In this document: one piece after another, positions 1 through 8,354 of the stretch | How positions within the stretch are numbered: the first letter of the stretch is position 1 | Layout of the letters: each line of letters begins with the position of its first letter | NCBI RefSeq assembly: GCF_000264375.1 | Contig: NZ_AJXW01000094.1 | Coordinates: forward strand, 1-42,827 | Source of the DNA: Rhodanobacter thiooxydans LCS2 | Lineage (GTDB): Bacteria > Pseudomonadota > Gammaproteobacteria > Xanthomonadales > Rhodanobacteraceae | Length of the DNA stretch: 42,827 bases | Direction: 5' to 3' | Translations under genes and position numbers: made by a program | The notes under the pieces: generated by a model | Databases searched by the model: none | Told to the model about the DNA's origin: nothing | Seen by the model: only the letters and a program-made list of their open reading frames with translations

Positions 1-77
1 TTTCTTGACCGTCAACACCCTCGGGGAGGCTTCTTCGAGGTCCCGTCAGTCCGTCTTGCGACGTTGGGCGACTGCGG

Positions 78-112
78 GCCGCGAATAGTACGGCCTGTGT
101 TTTTTTTGGCAA
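78..112 (-). promoter_or_regulatory. Putative rRNA operon promoter reading leftward
   Basis: On the minus strand there is a -35-like TTGCCA (112 to 107), a 16-bp spacer containing an A-tract, and a -10-like TACTAT (90 to 85). A strongly GC-rich discriminator follows, as in stringently controlled rRNA promoters. Further downstream on the same strand, TTGACG (15 to 10) could be the -35 of a second tandem promoter whose -10 lies off the window. tyrS ends 109 bp upstream and reads the same way. An rrn operon beyond tyrS is what I recall for Xanthomonads, but no rRNA base is in the window, so the target is inferred. Confidence 0.45.
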
Positions 113-118
113 GTGTTT

Positions 119-181
119 CTTGAGAGAAATTTCACGGAACCTGCGCAAACGACTGCGGTGACGGCAAATTTTTCTCTCAAG
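119..181. repeat. 11-bp perfect inverted repeat upstream of the rRNA-type promoter
   Basis: The arms are CTTGAGAGAAA (119-129) and TTTCTCTCAAG (171-181), separated by 41 bp. The inner arm ends a few bases upstream of the -35 element of the leftward promoter, and the outer arm is 39 bp past the tyrS stop. The position suits an activator or UP-type site, or a looping repressor pair. No known consensus was recognised. Confidence 0.5.
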
Positions 182-220
182 TGCGCTTGCACGCCGCCAT
201 CTCTCGCTGGAACGCGCGCA

Positions 221-1432
221 TCAGGCAGGCACGAGTCTCACGCGGGCAAAACTGCGCTTGCCCACCTGCAGCACGCCTTCGAAGCCGGCGTGGAAGACGC
301 GCTGCGCATCCTCTGCCACTTCGGCATCAATGCGCACGGCACGCTCTTTCAACTTGCGGTTCGCCTCGGAGTTGCTGGCAGTGAGCCCGGCCGCGGTGAG
401 CAGGGTCGCCAGGCGCATACCCTCGACCGGCACCGTGATATCGGCCTGCGGCAGCAGCGAGGTATCGCCTTCGCCACGCACCACCGCATGCCACCCGGCG
501 ATCGCCTGTTCGGCAGCGGCCGCGCCATGAAAGCGCGTGGCCAGTTCGCGTGCGAGACGCAGCTTGGCGTCGCGCGGGTTGAGGGCGCCGCTGGCGATGT
601 CCTGCTTCATGCGTGCCAACTCATCCAGCGACACGTCGAAGCTGAGCAGCTCGAACCAGCGCCACATCAGCTCGTCGCCGATCTTCATGGTCTTGGTGAC
701 GATGTCGATCGCCGGCTCGTTGATGCCGATGTAGTTGCCCAGCGACTTGGACATCTTGTTGACGCCGTCCAGGCCTTCGAGCAGCGGCATGGTCAGCACG
801 ATCTGCGGCGGCTGGCCGTGGTGTTCCTGCAGCGCGCGGCCCATCAGCAGGTTGAACTTCTGGTCGGTGCCGCCCAGTTCCACGTCCGCTTTGAGTGCCA
901 CCGAGTCGTAGCCCTGCACCAGCGGATACAGAAACTCGTGGATCGCGATCGGCTGTTGTGCCGCGTAGCGCTTGGTGAAGTCGTCGCGCTCGAGCATCCG
1001 CGCCACGGTGTGCTGGGCAGCGAGCCTGATCATGTCGGCCGCGCTCATCTTGCCGAACCATTCGGAGTTGAAGCGCAGCTCGGTCCGCTCGCGGTCGAGC
1101 ACCTTGTAGACCTGCTCGGCGTAGGTCTCGGCGTTGACCAGCACGTCTTCACGACTGAGCGGCTTGCGCGTGACGTTCTTGCCGGTGGGGTCGCCGATCA
1201 TGCCGGTGAAGTCGCCGATCAGAAAGACCACCTGGTGGCCCAGGTCCTGGAACTGGCGCATCTTGTTCAGCAGCACGGTGTGGCCCAAGTGCAGATCCGG
1301 CGCGGTCGGGTCGAAACCGGCCTTGATCCGCAGCGGGCGACCCTGCCTCAGACGTTCGGCCAGGTCTTCCCGCTTGATGATTTCGTCGGCGCCACGCGCA
1401 ATCGTGGCCAGCGCCTGCTCAAGCTCGCTCAT
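221..1432 (-). CDS. tyrS: Tyrosyl-tRNA synthetase
   Basis: Charges tRNA-Tyr with tyrosine in the cytoplasm (class I aminoacyl-tRNA synthetase). The 403-residue protein has HLGH at residues 48-51 and KMSKS at 226-230, the two ATP-binding signatures. The tyrosine-site segment [13 protein letters not shown] lies near 188-200. The C-terminal ~65 residues look like an S4 RNA-binding domain, and the length matches the family. The reading frame is open for 15 more codons upstream, but the start at MSELEQ fits the family N terminus. Divergent from the M23 peptidase gene and followed by an rRNA-type promoter. Confidence 0.97.
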   Translation of the reverse strand: MSELEQALATIARGADEIIKREDLAERLRQGRPLRIKAGFDPTAPDLHLGHTVLLNKMRQFQDLGHQVVFLIGDFTGMIGDPTGKNVTRKPLSREDVLVNAETYAEQVYKVLDRERTELRFNSEWFGKMSAADMIRLAAQHTVARMLERDDFTKRYAAQQPIAIHEFLYPLVQGYDSVALKADVELGGTDQKFNLLMGRALQEHHGQPPQIVLTMPLLEGLDGVNKMSKSLGNYIGINEPAIDIVTKTMKIGDELMWRWFELLSFDVSLDELARMKQDIASGALNPRDAKLRLARELATRFHGAAAAEQAIAGWHAVVRGEGDTSLLPQADITVPVEGMRLATLLTAAGLTASNSEANRKLKERAVRIDAEVAEDAQRVFHAGFEGVLQVGKRSFARVRLVPA

Positions 1433-1494
1433 GCAAGGTTTTCTCGATGGTTGGATGAAACAGGCAATGGCCCGCAATGTGATCGTGCCGTCAA

Positions 1495-1528
1495 CGTTAA
1501 TTGTGTGTTAACGACGAAAGCGTTGCAA
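1495..1528 (-). promoter_or_regulatory. Candidate tyrS promoter with overlapping palindrome
   Basis: Reading leftward, TTGCAA (1528 to 1523) and CACAAT (1505 to 1500) are separated by 17 bp; each matches four of six consensus bases. A palindrome, CGTTAA-N7-TTAACG (1495-1513), covers the -10 hexamer, as an operator would. No regulator family was recognised. The sites are seen; the function is inferred. Confidence 0.3.
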
Positions 1529-1547
1529 ATCCTTGATGCGAAAGGCG

Positions 1548-1577
1548 TTGACGTCCTTTGCACATGGCCGTTATGGT
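1548..1577 (+). promoter_or_regulatory. Candidate promoter for the M23 peptidase/anmK operon
   Basis: TTGACG (1548-1553) is five of six to the -35 consensus. It is followed after 18 bp by TATGGT (1572-1577), four of six to the -10. It lies 39 bp before the M23 peptidase start codon and points toward it. Confidence 0.4.
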
Positions 1578-1616
1578 ATCCGCAGTTTTGTTTCTCTGTA
1601 GCGTAGGCGTAACAGC

Positions 1617-3062
1617 ATGGCAGAAGAAAAGCAGGGGGCACGGCAAGCCCGCAAGCAGGCCATCTGTCGCAAGGCGCAACGCCGGCACTCCCATTTCTAT
1701 GCGCGCTGCGCCCACTGGTCGTTCAATCGCTCGGGCGAGATCGAGCCGATCCGCTGGCGCCGCGAACGCCTGGTGCTCGCCGGCACGGCGCTGCTGATTA
1801 CCCTGCTGTCCGGTTTCATCATGCCCGCCTGGGCCAGCGCGATGCGCCCCGCACCCACGCCGGAAGTGCATTCGCTGTTGCCGCTGGCGCTGCCGAAGAT
1901 CACGCCGGCCAACTTCACCGCCGCGACCGTGGACGACTGGCAGGTGGTGCGGGTGCAACCCGGACAAACGTTGTCGGACATCTTCACCGCACGCGGCCTC
2001 GGTATGACCGACCTGCAAAAGGTGATGGATACCGCCGGCAGCGCAAAAACCGCTCTGCACAACATCCGTCCGGGCCAGGAGTTCGATTTCCTGCTCGGCA
2101 GCGACGGCAGCCTCAAAGGCTTCCGCTTCGATCAGGACCAGGCCAGCCGCGCCACCATCCGCCTCGACGGCACGCGGCCCAGCGTCGCCATCCAGCAGCG
2201 CGACTTGGACCTGCGCGAACAGGTGGCCCATGGCGTGATCCGTAGCAGCCTGTACGCCGCCGGCGACCAGGCCGGCATGGACGCGGCGATGGTGGGCAAG
2301 CTCGCCGACCTGTTCAAGTACGACATCGACTTCGTGCAGGACCTGCGCGTCGGCGACAGCTTCACCGTGATCTACGACGACATCTACCGCGATGGCGTGC
2401 GCTATGGCCAGGGCAACATCATCGCCGCCGAGTTCGTCAACCAGGACAAGCGCTACACCGCCTACCGCTTCAAGAAGGCCGACGGCAGCTACGGCTGGTA
2501 CAGCGAGGATGGCCGGCCGATCCAGAAGTCGTTCCTGCGCATCCCGGTCGATTTCACCCGCATCTCCTCGCAGTTCACCGCGACGCGCATGCATCCGATC
2601 CTCGGTCGCATGCGCGCGCACAAGGGCGTGGACTATGCCGCCCCCAGCGGCACCCCGATCCACGCGGCGGGCGACGGCGTGATCAAGTACCACGGCTGGG
2701 AACGCGGCTACGGCAACTTCGTGGTGATCCAGCACAACAACAGCATCAGCACCGCCTACGGCCACATGTCGCGTTTCGTGAAGGGCCAGCGGGTGGGTGA
2801 GCGGGTACGCCAGGGCGAAGTGATCGGCTACGTCGGCATGACCGGCCTGGCCACCGGCCCGCACCTGCACTACGAGTTCCGCGTCAACGGCGTGCAGCGC
2901 AACCCGCAGACAGTGACGCTGCCGAAGCCCGAGCCGCTGCCGGCCGTCCAGATGGCGCGCTTCAAGGCCGAAGTGGTGAAGCCCCAACTGGCGCGGCTGA
3001 CCGAACTGGACGCGCGCATCACGCTGGCGCGCGCCAACGTCCGCGCCAACCACGACAACTGA
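1617..3062 (+). CDS. M23-family murein endopeptidase (OapA/MepM-like)
   Basis: Probable inner-membrane-anchored periplasmic zinc peptidase cutting peptide cross-links of peptidoglycan. The 481 residues comprise a basic cytoplasmic N terminus, one membrane segment at about 52-74, a LysM/OapA-like segment near 108-160 (VVRVQPGQTLSDIF), a linker domain, and an M23 LytM domain at about 325-425. Visible metal and catalytic residues are H335 and D339 in AHKGVDYAA, and H416 and H418 in GPHLHYEF. All are present, so it should be an active enzyme rather than an EnvC/NlpD-type activator. anmK begins 13 bp after the stop, so they form an operon. This pairs a murein-cutting enzyme with recovery of its anhydro-sugar product. 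The exact specificity (MepM-like versus other) is not readable here. Confidence 0.93.
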   Translation: MAEEKQGARQARKQAICRKAQRRHSHFYARCAHWSFNRSGEIEPIRWRRERLVLAGTALLITLLSGFIMPAWASAMRPAPTPEVHSLLPLALPKITPANFTAATVDDWQVVRVQPGQTLSDIFTARGLGMTDLQKVMDTAGSAKTALHNIRPGQEFDFLLGSDGSLKGFRFDQDQASRATIRLDGTRPSVAIQQRDLDLREQVAHGVIRSSLYAAGDQAGMDAAMVGKLADLFKYDIDFVQDLRVGDSFTVIYDDIYRDGVRYGQGNIIAAEFVNQDKRYTAYRFKKADGSYGWYSEDGRPIQKSFLRIPVDFTRISSQFTATRMHPILGRMRAHKGVDYAAPSGTPIHAAGDGVIKYHGWERGYGNFVVIQHNNSISTAYGHMSRFVKGQRVGERVRQGEVIGYVGMTGLATGPHLHYEFRVNGVQRNPQTVTLPKPEPLPAVQMARFKAEVVKPQLARLTELDARITLARANVRANHDN

Positions 3063-3075
3063 ACGCCCGCCGCGC

Positions 3076-4206
3076 GTGGACGACGCCTCGGCGCTGTACC
3101 TCGGACTGATCTCCGGCACCAGCGCCGACAGTATCGACGCGGTGCTGGCCAGCTTCAACCGTGGCGTGCCGCAGCTGCAGGCCAGCCACTCGCACTCGTG
3201 GCCGCCGGATCTGCGCAGGCGGATGCTTGCGCTGGCCCAGGGTGAGACGGCACTCGACCTCGATACTTTTGGACGGCTGGACGTCCAGATCGGCCGCTGC
3301 TTCGCCGACGCCGCACTGCAGCTGCTCGAGCGCAGCGGCACGCCCGCCTCGGCCGTCCGCGCGATCGGCTCGCACGGCCAGACGCTGCGCCATCGCCCCA
3401 CCGGCGCCTATCCGTTCACCCTGCAGCTCGGCGACCCGAGCGTGATCGCCGAGCGCTGCGGCATCGACGTGGTGGCGGATTTTCGCCGTCCCGACGTCGC
3501 CGCCGGCGGGCAGGGCGCGCCGCTGCTGCCCGCGCTGCACGCGATGCTGCTGGCACGACCGGGACATGCGCGGGTGGTGCTGAACCTCGGCGGCATCGCC
3601 AACATCACCGTGCTCGGTGCCGACGGCCGCGTGGTGGGCTTCGACACCGGCCCGGCCAACGGCCTGCTCGATGCCTGGCACCTGCGCCAGCACGGCGAAC
3701 CGTTCGATCGTGATGGCGCGTACGCCGCCAGTGGCCGCGTCGACACCGGCCTGCTCGGCACCCTGCTGGCCGACCCCTACTTCACGCTGCCACCGCCGAA
3801 GAGTACCGGCCGCGAGTACTTCCACCTCGACTGGCTGGCCGCGCATGCACCGCTCGCCGCGCTGGACCCCGCCGACGTGCAGGCGACCCTGCTGGAACTC
3901 ACTGCGCGCAGCGTGGCCGCGGCGATCGCGCAGCATGCGCCGCAAGCGGAAGAAGTGCTGGCCTGCGGCGGCGGCGTGCACAACGGCGCACTGATGCGGC
4001 GGCTGGGCGAACTGCTGGCGCCTCGCGTGCTGCTGGGCACCTCGCGCTACGGCATCGATCCGGACTTCCTCGAAGCCACCGCCTTCGCCTGGCTGGCGCG
4101 ACAGCGCCTGCTCGGCCTGCCCGGCAATTTGCCGGCGGTCACCGGCGCACGCGGCCCGCGGATACTGGGCGCGATCTATTCCGCGCCGGTTGCACCGCCG
4201 GCATAG
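3076..4206 (+). CDS. anmK: Anhydro-N-acetylmuramic acid kinase
   Basis: Phosphorylates and opens 1,6-anhydro-MurNAc to MurNAc-6-phosphate in peptidoglycan recycling. The 376-residue protein starts at a GTG 13 bp after the M23 peptidase gene. Family signatures are in order: GLISGTSADSID (10-21, phosphate binding; the usual form is GTSxDGxD, so G is replaced by S), GSHGQTLRHRP, DFRRPDVAAGGQGAPL, LNLGGIANIT, FDTGPANGLLDAW and ACGGGVHNG. Length is normal. Its 3' end overlaps the convergent small gene at 4176-4487 by 31 bp. The permease that imports anhydromuropeptides, ampG, lies 420 bp further on, in the opposite orientation. Confidence 0.96.
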   Translation: MDDASALYLGLISGTSADSIDAVLASFNRGVPQLQASHSHSWPPDLRRRMLALAQGETALDLDTFGRLDVQIGRCFADAALQLLERSGTPASAVRAIGSHGQTLRHRPTGAYPFTLQLGDPSVIAERCGIDVVADFRRPDVAAGGQGAPLLPALHAMLLARPGHARVVLNLGGIANITVLGADGRVVGFDTGPANGLLDAWHLRQHGEPFDRDGAYAASGRVDTGLLGTLLADPYFTLPPPKSTGREYFHLDWLAAHAPLAALDPADVQATLLELTARSVAAAIAQHAPQAEEVLACGGGVHNGALMRRLGELLAPRVLLGTSRYGIDPDFLEATAFAWLARQRLLGLPGNLPAVTGARGPRILGAIYSAPVAPPA

Positions 4207-4487
4207 CCGATGTTTTCCGGGGCCAGCTGGGTCGGCCGGGTCTGCGCCAGCGCACGCAGCGCCTCCTGGAACACCCCCTGTTCCGCAGCCCCCCAATCGC
4301 CATCCAGGGCCGTCAGCGCAGCGGGGTCGCGCAGGTTCTCACTGCACTGCTGCGCAGCCGACATGCCCAGGCCGCTGCGCAGCGCATGCAACATGACGTC
4401 GTTGACCGTGCACTGGCGATCCCGGGCCAGCGACCGGATGCGTTCGACGAGCAGGCTGTCGACGTGCTGCAGGATCATGTCCGGCAT
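4176..4487 (-). CDS. Small ribbon-helix-helix-like conserved protein
   Basis: A 103-residue hypothetical protein. The first ~50 residues (MPDMILQHVD, then a helix-rich stretch with SLARDRQ and VNDVMLHALR) have the strand-helix-helix pattern of Arc/MetJ-type ribbon-helix-helix proteins. The rest is acidic with no motif I know. I recall short proteins beginning MPD-hydrophobic-HVD as conserved in Xanthomonads, from memory only. The frame is open upstream, but this ATG has GGAG eight bases before it. It overlaps the anmK 3' end by 31 bp tail to tail. It could be a DNA-binding regulator, but no target is evident. Confidence 0.75.
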   Translation of the reverse strand: MPDMILQHVDSLLVERIRSLARDRQCTVNDVMLHALRSGLGMSAAQQCSENLRDPAALTALDGDWGAAEQGVFQEALRALAQTRPTQLAPENIGYAGGATGAE

Positions 4488-4625
4488 AAGCGTCACTCCA
4501 TGTTGCACATGCCCCTGTGCCAGCGATGCTTGCACAACCGCCGCCACACCACACGGCGTGATGGCGATTCCGTGGCCGACTTGGCAATCACGTTGTGAAC
4601 GCAACCACACCGGTGGGGCGACAGC

Positions 4626-5942
4626 CTAGGTGGTGCCGGTCGCCGCCGCCCGCGCACGCTCCTCGCCGCGGAAGTAGCGCCACAGGCCGGCGAACAGCAG
4701 CATCGACGGCAGCACGGCCAGCACCGTGATGACGAAGTAGCCGCCGTAGCCGGTGGCGGTGGCGATGCCGCCGGCAAAAAAGCCGAGCAGCTTGCCGGGC
4801 AGGTTGACCAGCGAACTCAGCAACGCGTACTGGGTTGCGGTGTGCTGGCGGTTGACCAGCGAGGAGAGGAACGCCACGGTCGGCGGCCCCAGCATGCCCA
4901 GGGTCAGGTTCTCGCCGGAGATCACCAGGGTCAGCACCAGCAGATTGCCGGGGTGGGCGATCAGCAGCAGGTACAGCAGGTTGCTGCAGCCGCACAGCAC
5001 GATGGTGATGCCGAGCGGCCGCCATGCACCCCAGCGCGCCACCATGGCGCCGCCGATGAACACGCCGACGATGCCGATCCAGATGCCGTAGATCTTGGTA
5101 ATGGTGCCGATCTCGGTCTTGGAGAAACCCATGTCGCGGTAGAACGGGCTCATGATGCCGCCGATGGTGGCCTGCTCAGGCATCTTGAACAGCAGCAGGA
5201 ACAGCAAGACCACCCCGGCCAGCGCCCAGCCGTAACGGCGGAAGAAATCGGTGAACGGATCGATCACGCTCTCGCGCATCGCGTCGCGCCAGCGCGTGGC
5301 GCGCACCCGCAACACGTCCGGTTCGCGCGCGATCAGCGTGGTCGCCACCGGCACCGCCATCGCCAGCGCCATCAGCACGTAGACCAGCCGCCACGACAGG
5401 TGGTCGGCCAGGATCAGCGCCACCGCACCGGCCAGCAGCAGGCCGATGCGGTAACCGAGCGAGTAGGTGGCAACCAGCGCGCCCTGCGCCTCGATCGGCG
5501 CGATCTCGATGCGATAGGCGTCCACCGCGATGTCCTGGGTGGCACCGAAGAACGCCACCAGCAGGGTGGCCGCGACGAACGGGGTCAGCTGCCGCGGGGT
5601 CAACGCGGCCATCGCCAGCAGCCCGAACACCACGCCCAGCTGCGCGAACAACAGCCAGCCGCGGCGCTGGCCGAGGCGGGCGAAGCCGGGGAGCCGCCCG
5701 TGGTCGAGCAGCGGCGCCCACACGAACTTGAACGCATAGGTCATGCCGGCACTGGCAGTCATGGTGATGTCCGCCAGCTTGATGCCGTTTTCCTTCAGCC
5801 AGTACGCCAGCGTACCGGCCACCAGCAGGAACGGCAGGCCGGAGGAGAAGCCGAACAGCGCCATCGTCCATGCCGCCGGCTGGGCGAACGCCCGCCATAC
5901 CGACGGCTTTGCCGGTCGCGGCGCAGCGGGCTCAATCGGCAT
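4626..5942 (-). CDS. ampG: AmpG-family muropeptide permease (MFS)
   Basis: Inner-membrane importer expected to bring GlcNAc-anhydroMurNAc peptides into the cytoplasm for recycling. The 438 residues hold about 12 hydrophobic segments. The first has FGFSSGLPFLLVAGTLAYWL, and later come FGATQDIAVDAYRIE and MPEQATIGGIMSPFYRDMGFSKTEIG, all typical of AmpG. The start codon overlaps the end of the upstream exonuclease gene by 11 bp, so the two are probably translationally coupled. The nearby anmK, and an M23 peptidase that releases muropeptide material, support the function. AmpG-like MFS proteins with other substrates exist, so the substrate is inferred. Confidence 0.92.
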   Translation of the reverse strand: MPIEPAAPRPAKPSVWRAFAQPAAWTMALFGFSSGLPFLLVAGTLAYWLKENGIKLADITMTASAGMTYAFKFVWAPLLDHGRLPGFARLGQRRGWLLFAQLGVVFGLLAMAALTPRQLTPFVAATLLVAFFGATQDIAVDAYRIEIAPIEAQGALVATYSLGYRIGLLLAGAVALILADHLSWRLVYVLMALAMAVPVATTLIAREPDVLRVRATRWRDAMRESVIDPFTDFFRRYGWALAGVVLLFLLLFKMPEQATIGGIMSPFYRDMGFSKTEIGTITKIYGIWIGIVGVFIGGAMVARWGAWRPLGITIVLCGCSNLLYLLLIAHPGNLLVLTLVISGENLTLGMLGPPTVAFLSSLVNRQHTATQYALLSSLVNLPGKLLGFFAGGIATATGYGGYFVITVLAVLPSMLLFAGLWRYFRGEERARAAATGTT

Positions 5943-6702
5943 AGTCGACGGTGTACGGCGCGTGGTCGGAGAAGCGTTCGTCGCGGTAGATCGAGCACGC
6001 CTTCAGGCGCTCACGCAAGCTCGGTGAGACGACCTGGTAGTCGATCCGCCACCCCACGTTGTTCTCGCGCGCGCGGCCGCGGTTCGACCACCAGGTGTAC
6101 TCGACCGCATCGGGCTTGATCGCGCGGAAGCTGTCGACCCAGCCGCGCTGGTTGAACAGCAGGTCCAGCCAGGCACGCTCCTCCGGCAGGCAGCCGGAGT
6201 TCTTCTGGTTGGACGACCAGTTCTTGATGTCGTTCCTGGTGTGCACGATGTTCCAGTCGCCGCAGATCACGTAGTCGCGGCCGCTGTTCAACCATGCATC
6301 GAAGATCGGCGTGATCCACTCCATCGCCTTGAACTTGAACTGCTGGCGCTCGTCGCCGGAGGAGCCGGACGGGAAGTACAGCGAGACCACGCTGAGCTTG
6401 CCGAAGCGCGCCTCGAGGTAGCGCCCCTCGTTGTCGAACGCATCCCAGCCCAGTTCGGTGAGCACCTGGTCGGGTTCACGTCGGGTGTAGATCGCCACGC
6501 CGCTGTAGCCCTTCTTGTTGCTGGCGTCGCGGTACAGGCAGTGGTGGCCGTCGGGGCGGAACATCGCGTCGGCCAGCTGGCCTTCCTGCGCCTTGGTCTC
6601 CTGCAGGCAGACCACGTCCGCCTGCTGCCGGCGCAGCCAGTCGAACACGCCCTTGGTGGCGGCCGAGCGGATGCCGTTGGTGTTGAGGGTGATGATGCGC
6701 AT
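5932..6702 (-). CDS. xth: Exonuclease III / AP endonuclease (XthA family, Crc-like neighbourhood)
   Basis: DNA-repair nuclease of the endonuclease/exonuclease/phosphatase fold, 256 residues. Catalytic positions are visible and intact: N7 (LNTNG), E35 (CLQETK), D149 and N151 (CGDWN), the Asp of RIDYQVVSP, and D246/H247 (FSDHAP). In Pseudomonas the gene next to pyrE is crc, a degenerate relative that has lost catalysis and works in catabolite control. Here the same neighbour position is filled by a protein with all active-site residues, so it should be a true nuclease. It is divergent from pyrE across 154 bp, and its 3' end overlaps ampG by 11 bp. Confidence 0.95.
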   Translation of the reverse strand: MRIITLNTNGIRSAATKGVFDWLRRQQADVVCLQETKAQEGQLADAMFRPDGHHCLYRDASNKKGYSGVAIYTRREPDQVLTELGWDAFDNEGRYLEARFGKLSVVSLYFPSGSSGDERQQFKFKAMEWITPIFDAWLNSGRDYVICGDWNIVHTRNDIKNWSSNQKNSGCLPEERAWLDLLFNQRGWVDSFRAIKPDAVEYTWWSNRGRARENNVGWRIDYQVVSPSLRERLKACSIYRDERFSDHAPYTVDYAD

Positions 6703-6856
6703 GCGGACTCCTCGGGCGGCGGACCATCATAGCAACCATGCCGGGCCGCCCTGCGGTCCGTGCGCACCGGTCGGCCCGGGCAGGGCTGTACCATGGCGGC
6801 CTTGCCGTAGCGCAACGCCGCAGCGGCCCCGACTTCCCCCATTTGCGAGACCCGCC

Positions 6857-7504
6857 GTGCACGCCTACCAGCGCGACTTCATCGAACTCACCCTGCGCCG
6901 TGACGTGTTGCGCTTCGGCGAGTTCACCCTGAAATCCGGTCGCCAGAGCCCGTACTTCTTCAACATGGGGCGGATCGACTCGGGCGCCGCGCTGGCCCAG
7001 CTCGGCCGCGCCTACGCCGCCGCCCTGGTGAACTCCGGTGTCGCCGTGGACATGCTGTTCGGGCCTGCCTACAAAGGCATCGCCTTGGCCGCCGCCACCG
7101 CCATCGCGCTGGCCGACGGCCATGGCCGCGACCTGCCGTGGGCGTACAACCGCAAGGAGGCGAAGAACCACGGCGAGGGCGGCGTGCTGGTCGGCGCGCC
7201 GCTCGAGGGCCGGGTGCTGATCGTCGATGACGTGATGACCGCCGGCACCGCGGTGCGCGAGGCGCTGGCATTGATCCGCGCCCAGGGTGCCACGCCGGCC
7301 GGCGTGCTGATCGCGCTGGATCGGCAGGAGCGCGGACAGGGCGAGCGCTCGGCCGCGCAGGAGGTGGCCGCCGACCACGGCATTCCGGTGATCGCGATCA
7401 CCAGCCTCGATGACGTGCTGGCCTATGCCGGCGAGCAGCCGCGCCTGACTGCCGAGCACGCCCGCCTGCTGGCCTATCGCGAGCGCTACGGAGTCCGACG
7501 CTGA
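6857..7504 (+). CDS. pyrE: Orotate phosphoribosyltransferase
   Basis: Converts orotate plus PRPP to OMP in pyrimidine synthesis. The protein has 215 residues. The PRPP-binding motif [13 protein letters not shown] lies near 120-132, and the orotate/PRPP-loop segment [14 protein letters not shown] near 96-109. I chose the GTG at 6857 ([13 protein letters not shown]) because it gives the normal family N terminus; the frame is open far upstream but without resemblance to the family. Divergent from the exonuclease gene. Confidence 0.96.
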   Translation: MHAYQRDFIELTLRRDVLRFGEFTLKSGRQSPYFFNMGRIDSGAALAQLGRAYAAALVNSGVAVDMLFGPAYKGIALAAATAIALADGHGRDLPWAYNRKEAKNHGEGGVLVGAPLEGRVLIVDDVMTAGTAVREALALIRAQGATPAGVLIALDRQERGQGERSAAQEVAADHGIPVIAITSLDDVLAYAGEQPRLTAEHARLLAYRERYGVRR

Positions 7505-7622
7505 GTTCAGCATGTCGCCGACGGGCTCAAGCGAACCCGGTCACACTCGCAGCGGCTGCCGTGCCCACGGAGCTAGGCAGCGTGACCGCGCTGGCTATAC
7601 TGGGCAACGAAGAGGGGTATCC

Positions 7623-8267
7623 ATGCGCAAATCATTGCTCGTCATCGCCGTCGCCGTGCTGGCTGCGAGCCTGTCGACGCAGGCCCAGAACACCGGCAAC
7701 GTCCGCTACAAATGGCACGACGGGCAGGGTCTGATGCACTTCAGCGACAGCCTGACCGCCGAAGCCATGAAGTACGGCTACGAGCTGGTCAACGACCGCG
7801 GCCTGGTGGTGCAACGCGTGCCACGCCAGTTGACCGCCGCCGAACGCGCCGCCGCCGCCAAGCTCGCCGCCGAACAGGCGGCCCAGCAGCGCGCAGCGCA
7901 GGAACGCGCGAACGCCGATGCGCAGATGCTGCTGGCCTACCCGGACGAAGACTCCTACCGGATTTCGCTGCAGCAGGTGCTGGATACCATCGACCAGCAG
8001 ATCCACACCTCGCAGATCAATCTGCGTGGCCAGGAGAAGGCGTTGACCGACCTGCTCGGCCGCGCCGCCGACCTCGAGAACGCCAAGAGTCCGGTGCCCA
8101 AGCCCCTGGCCGACAGCATCGCGCAGCAGCGCAACGTGGTGGCCACGCTGCGCGACACGCTGCGCCGCCAGCAGACCCTGCGCAGCAATACCGAGCAGCA
8201 ACAGGCTGCGCAGCTGGCGCACTACCGTGAAGTCAGGACAGCCGCGCAGCAGCAGTCGGCGGAGTAG
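7623..8267 (+). CDS. DUF4124-domain secreted protein
   Basis: A 214-residue exported protein of unknown function. A signal peptide covers about residues 1-22 (cleavage after TQA). The DUF4124 core follows with YKWHDGQGLMHFSDSL. The remainder is Ala/Gln/Glu-rich helix, probably coiled coil. DUF4124 proteins are common envelope proteins of gamma- and betaproteobacteria; some have been linked to cell-wall or glycan binding, but no reaction can be named. GAGGGG sits eight bases before the ATG. A TATACT hexamer at 7596-7601 is a plausible -10 without a clear -35. Monocistronic, convergent with the phosphohexomutase gene. Confidence 0.85.
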   Translation: MRKSLLVIAVAVLAASLSTQAQNTGNVRYKWHDGQGLMHFSDSLTAEAMKYGYELVNDRGLVVQRVPRQLTAAERAAAAKLAAEQAAQQRAAQERANADAQMLLAYPDEDSYRISLQQVLDTIDQQIHTSQINLRGQEKALTDLLGRAADLENAKSPVPKPLADSIAQQRNVVATLRDTLRRQQTLRSNTEQQQAAQLAHYREVRTAAQQQSAE

Positions 8268-8270
8268 CCT

Positions 8271-8297
8271 GGCGCCGATGGCGCCGATGGCGCCGAC
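8271..8297. repeat. Three tandem 9-bp units after the DUF4124 gene
   Basis: The unit GGCGCCGAT occurs at 8271-8279 and 8280-8288, with a third copy ending in C at 8289-8297. It lies just after the stop of the DUF4124 gene in the 87-bp convergent gap. Each unit contains the palindrome GGCGCC. No U-tract follows, so it is not a clear terminator. Confidence 0.7.
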
Positions 8298-8354
8298 CCT
8301 CGCCCGGAGCGCGGTTTCAAGCGCCTGACGTGACGGCCGACGCGCCGCCGGCCG

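Noticed and set aside
1497..3401. 634-codon minus-strand frame
   Set aside because: Antisense to the M23 peptidase and anmK genes; no family resemblance.
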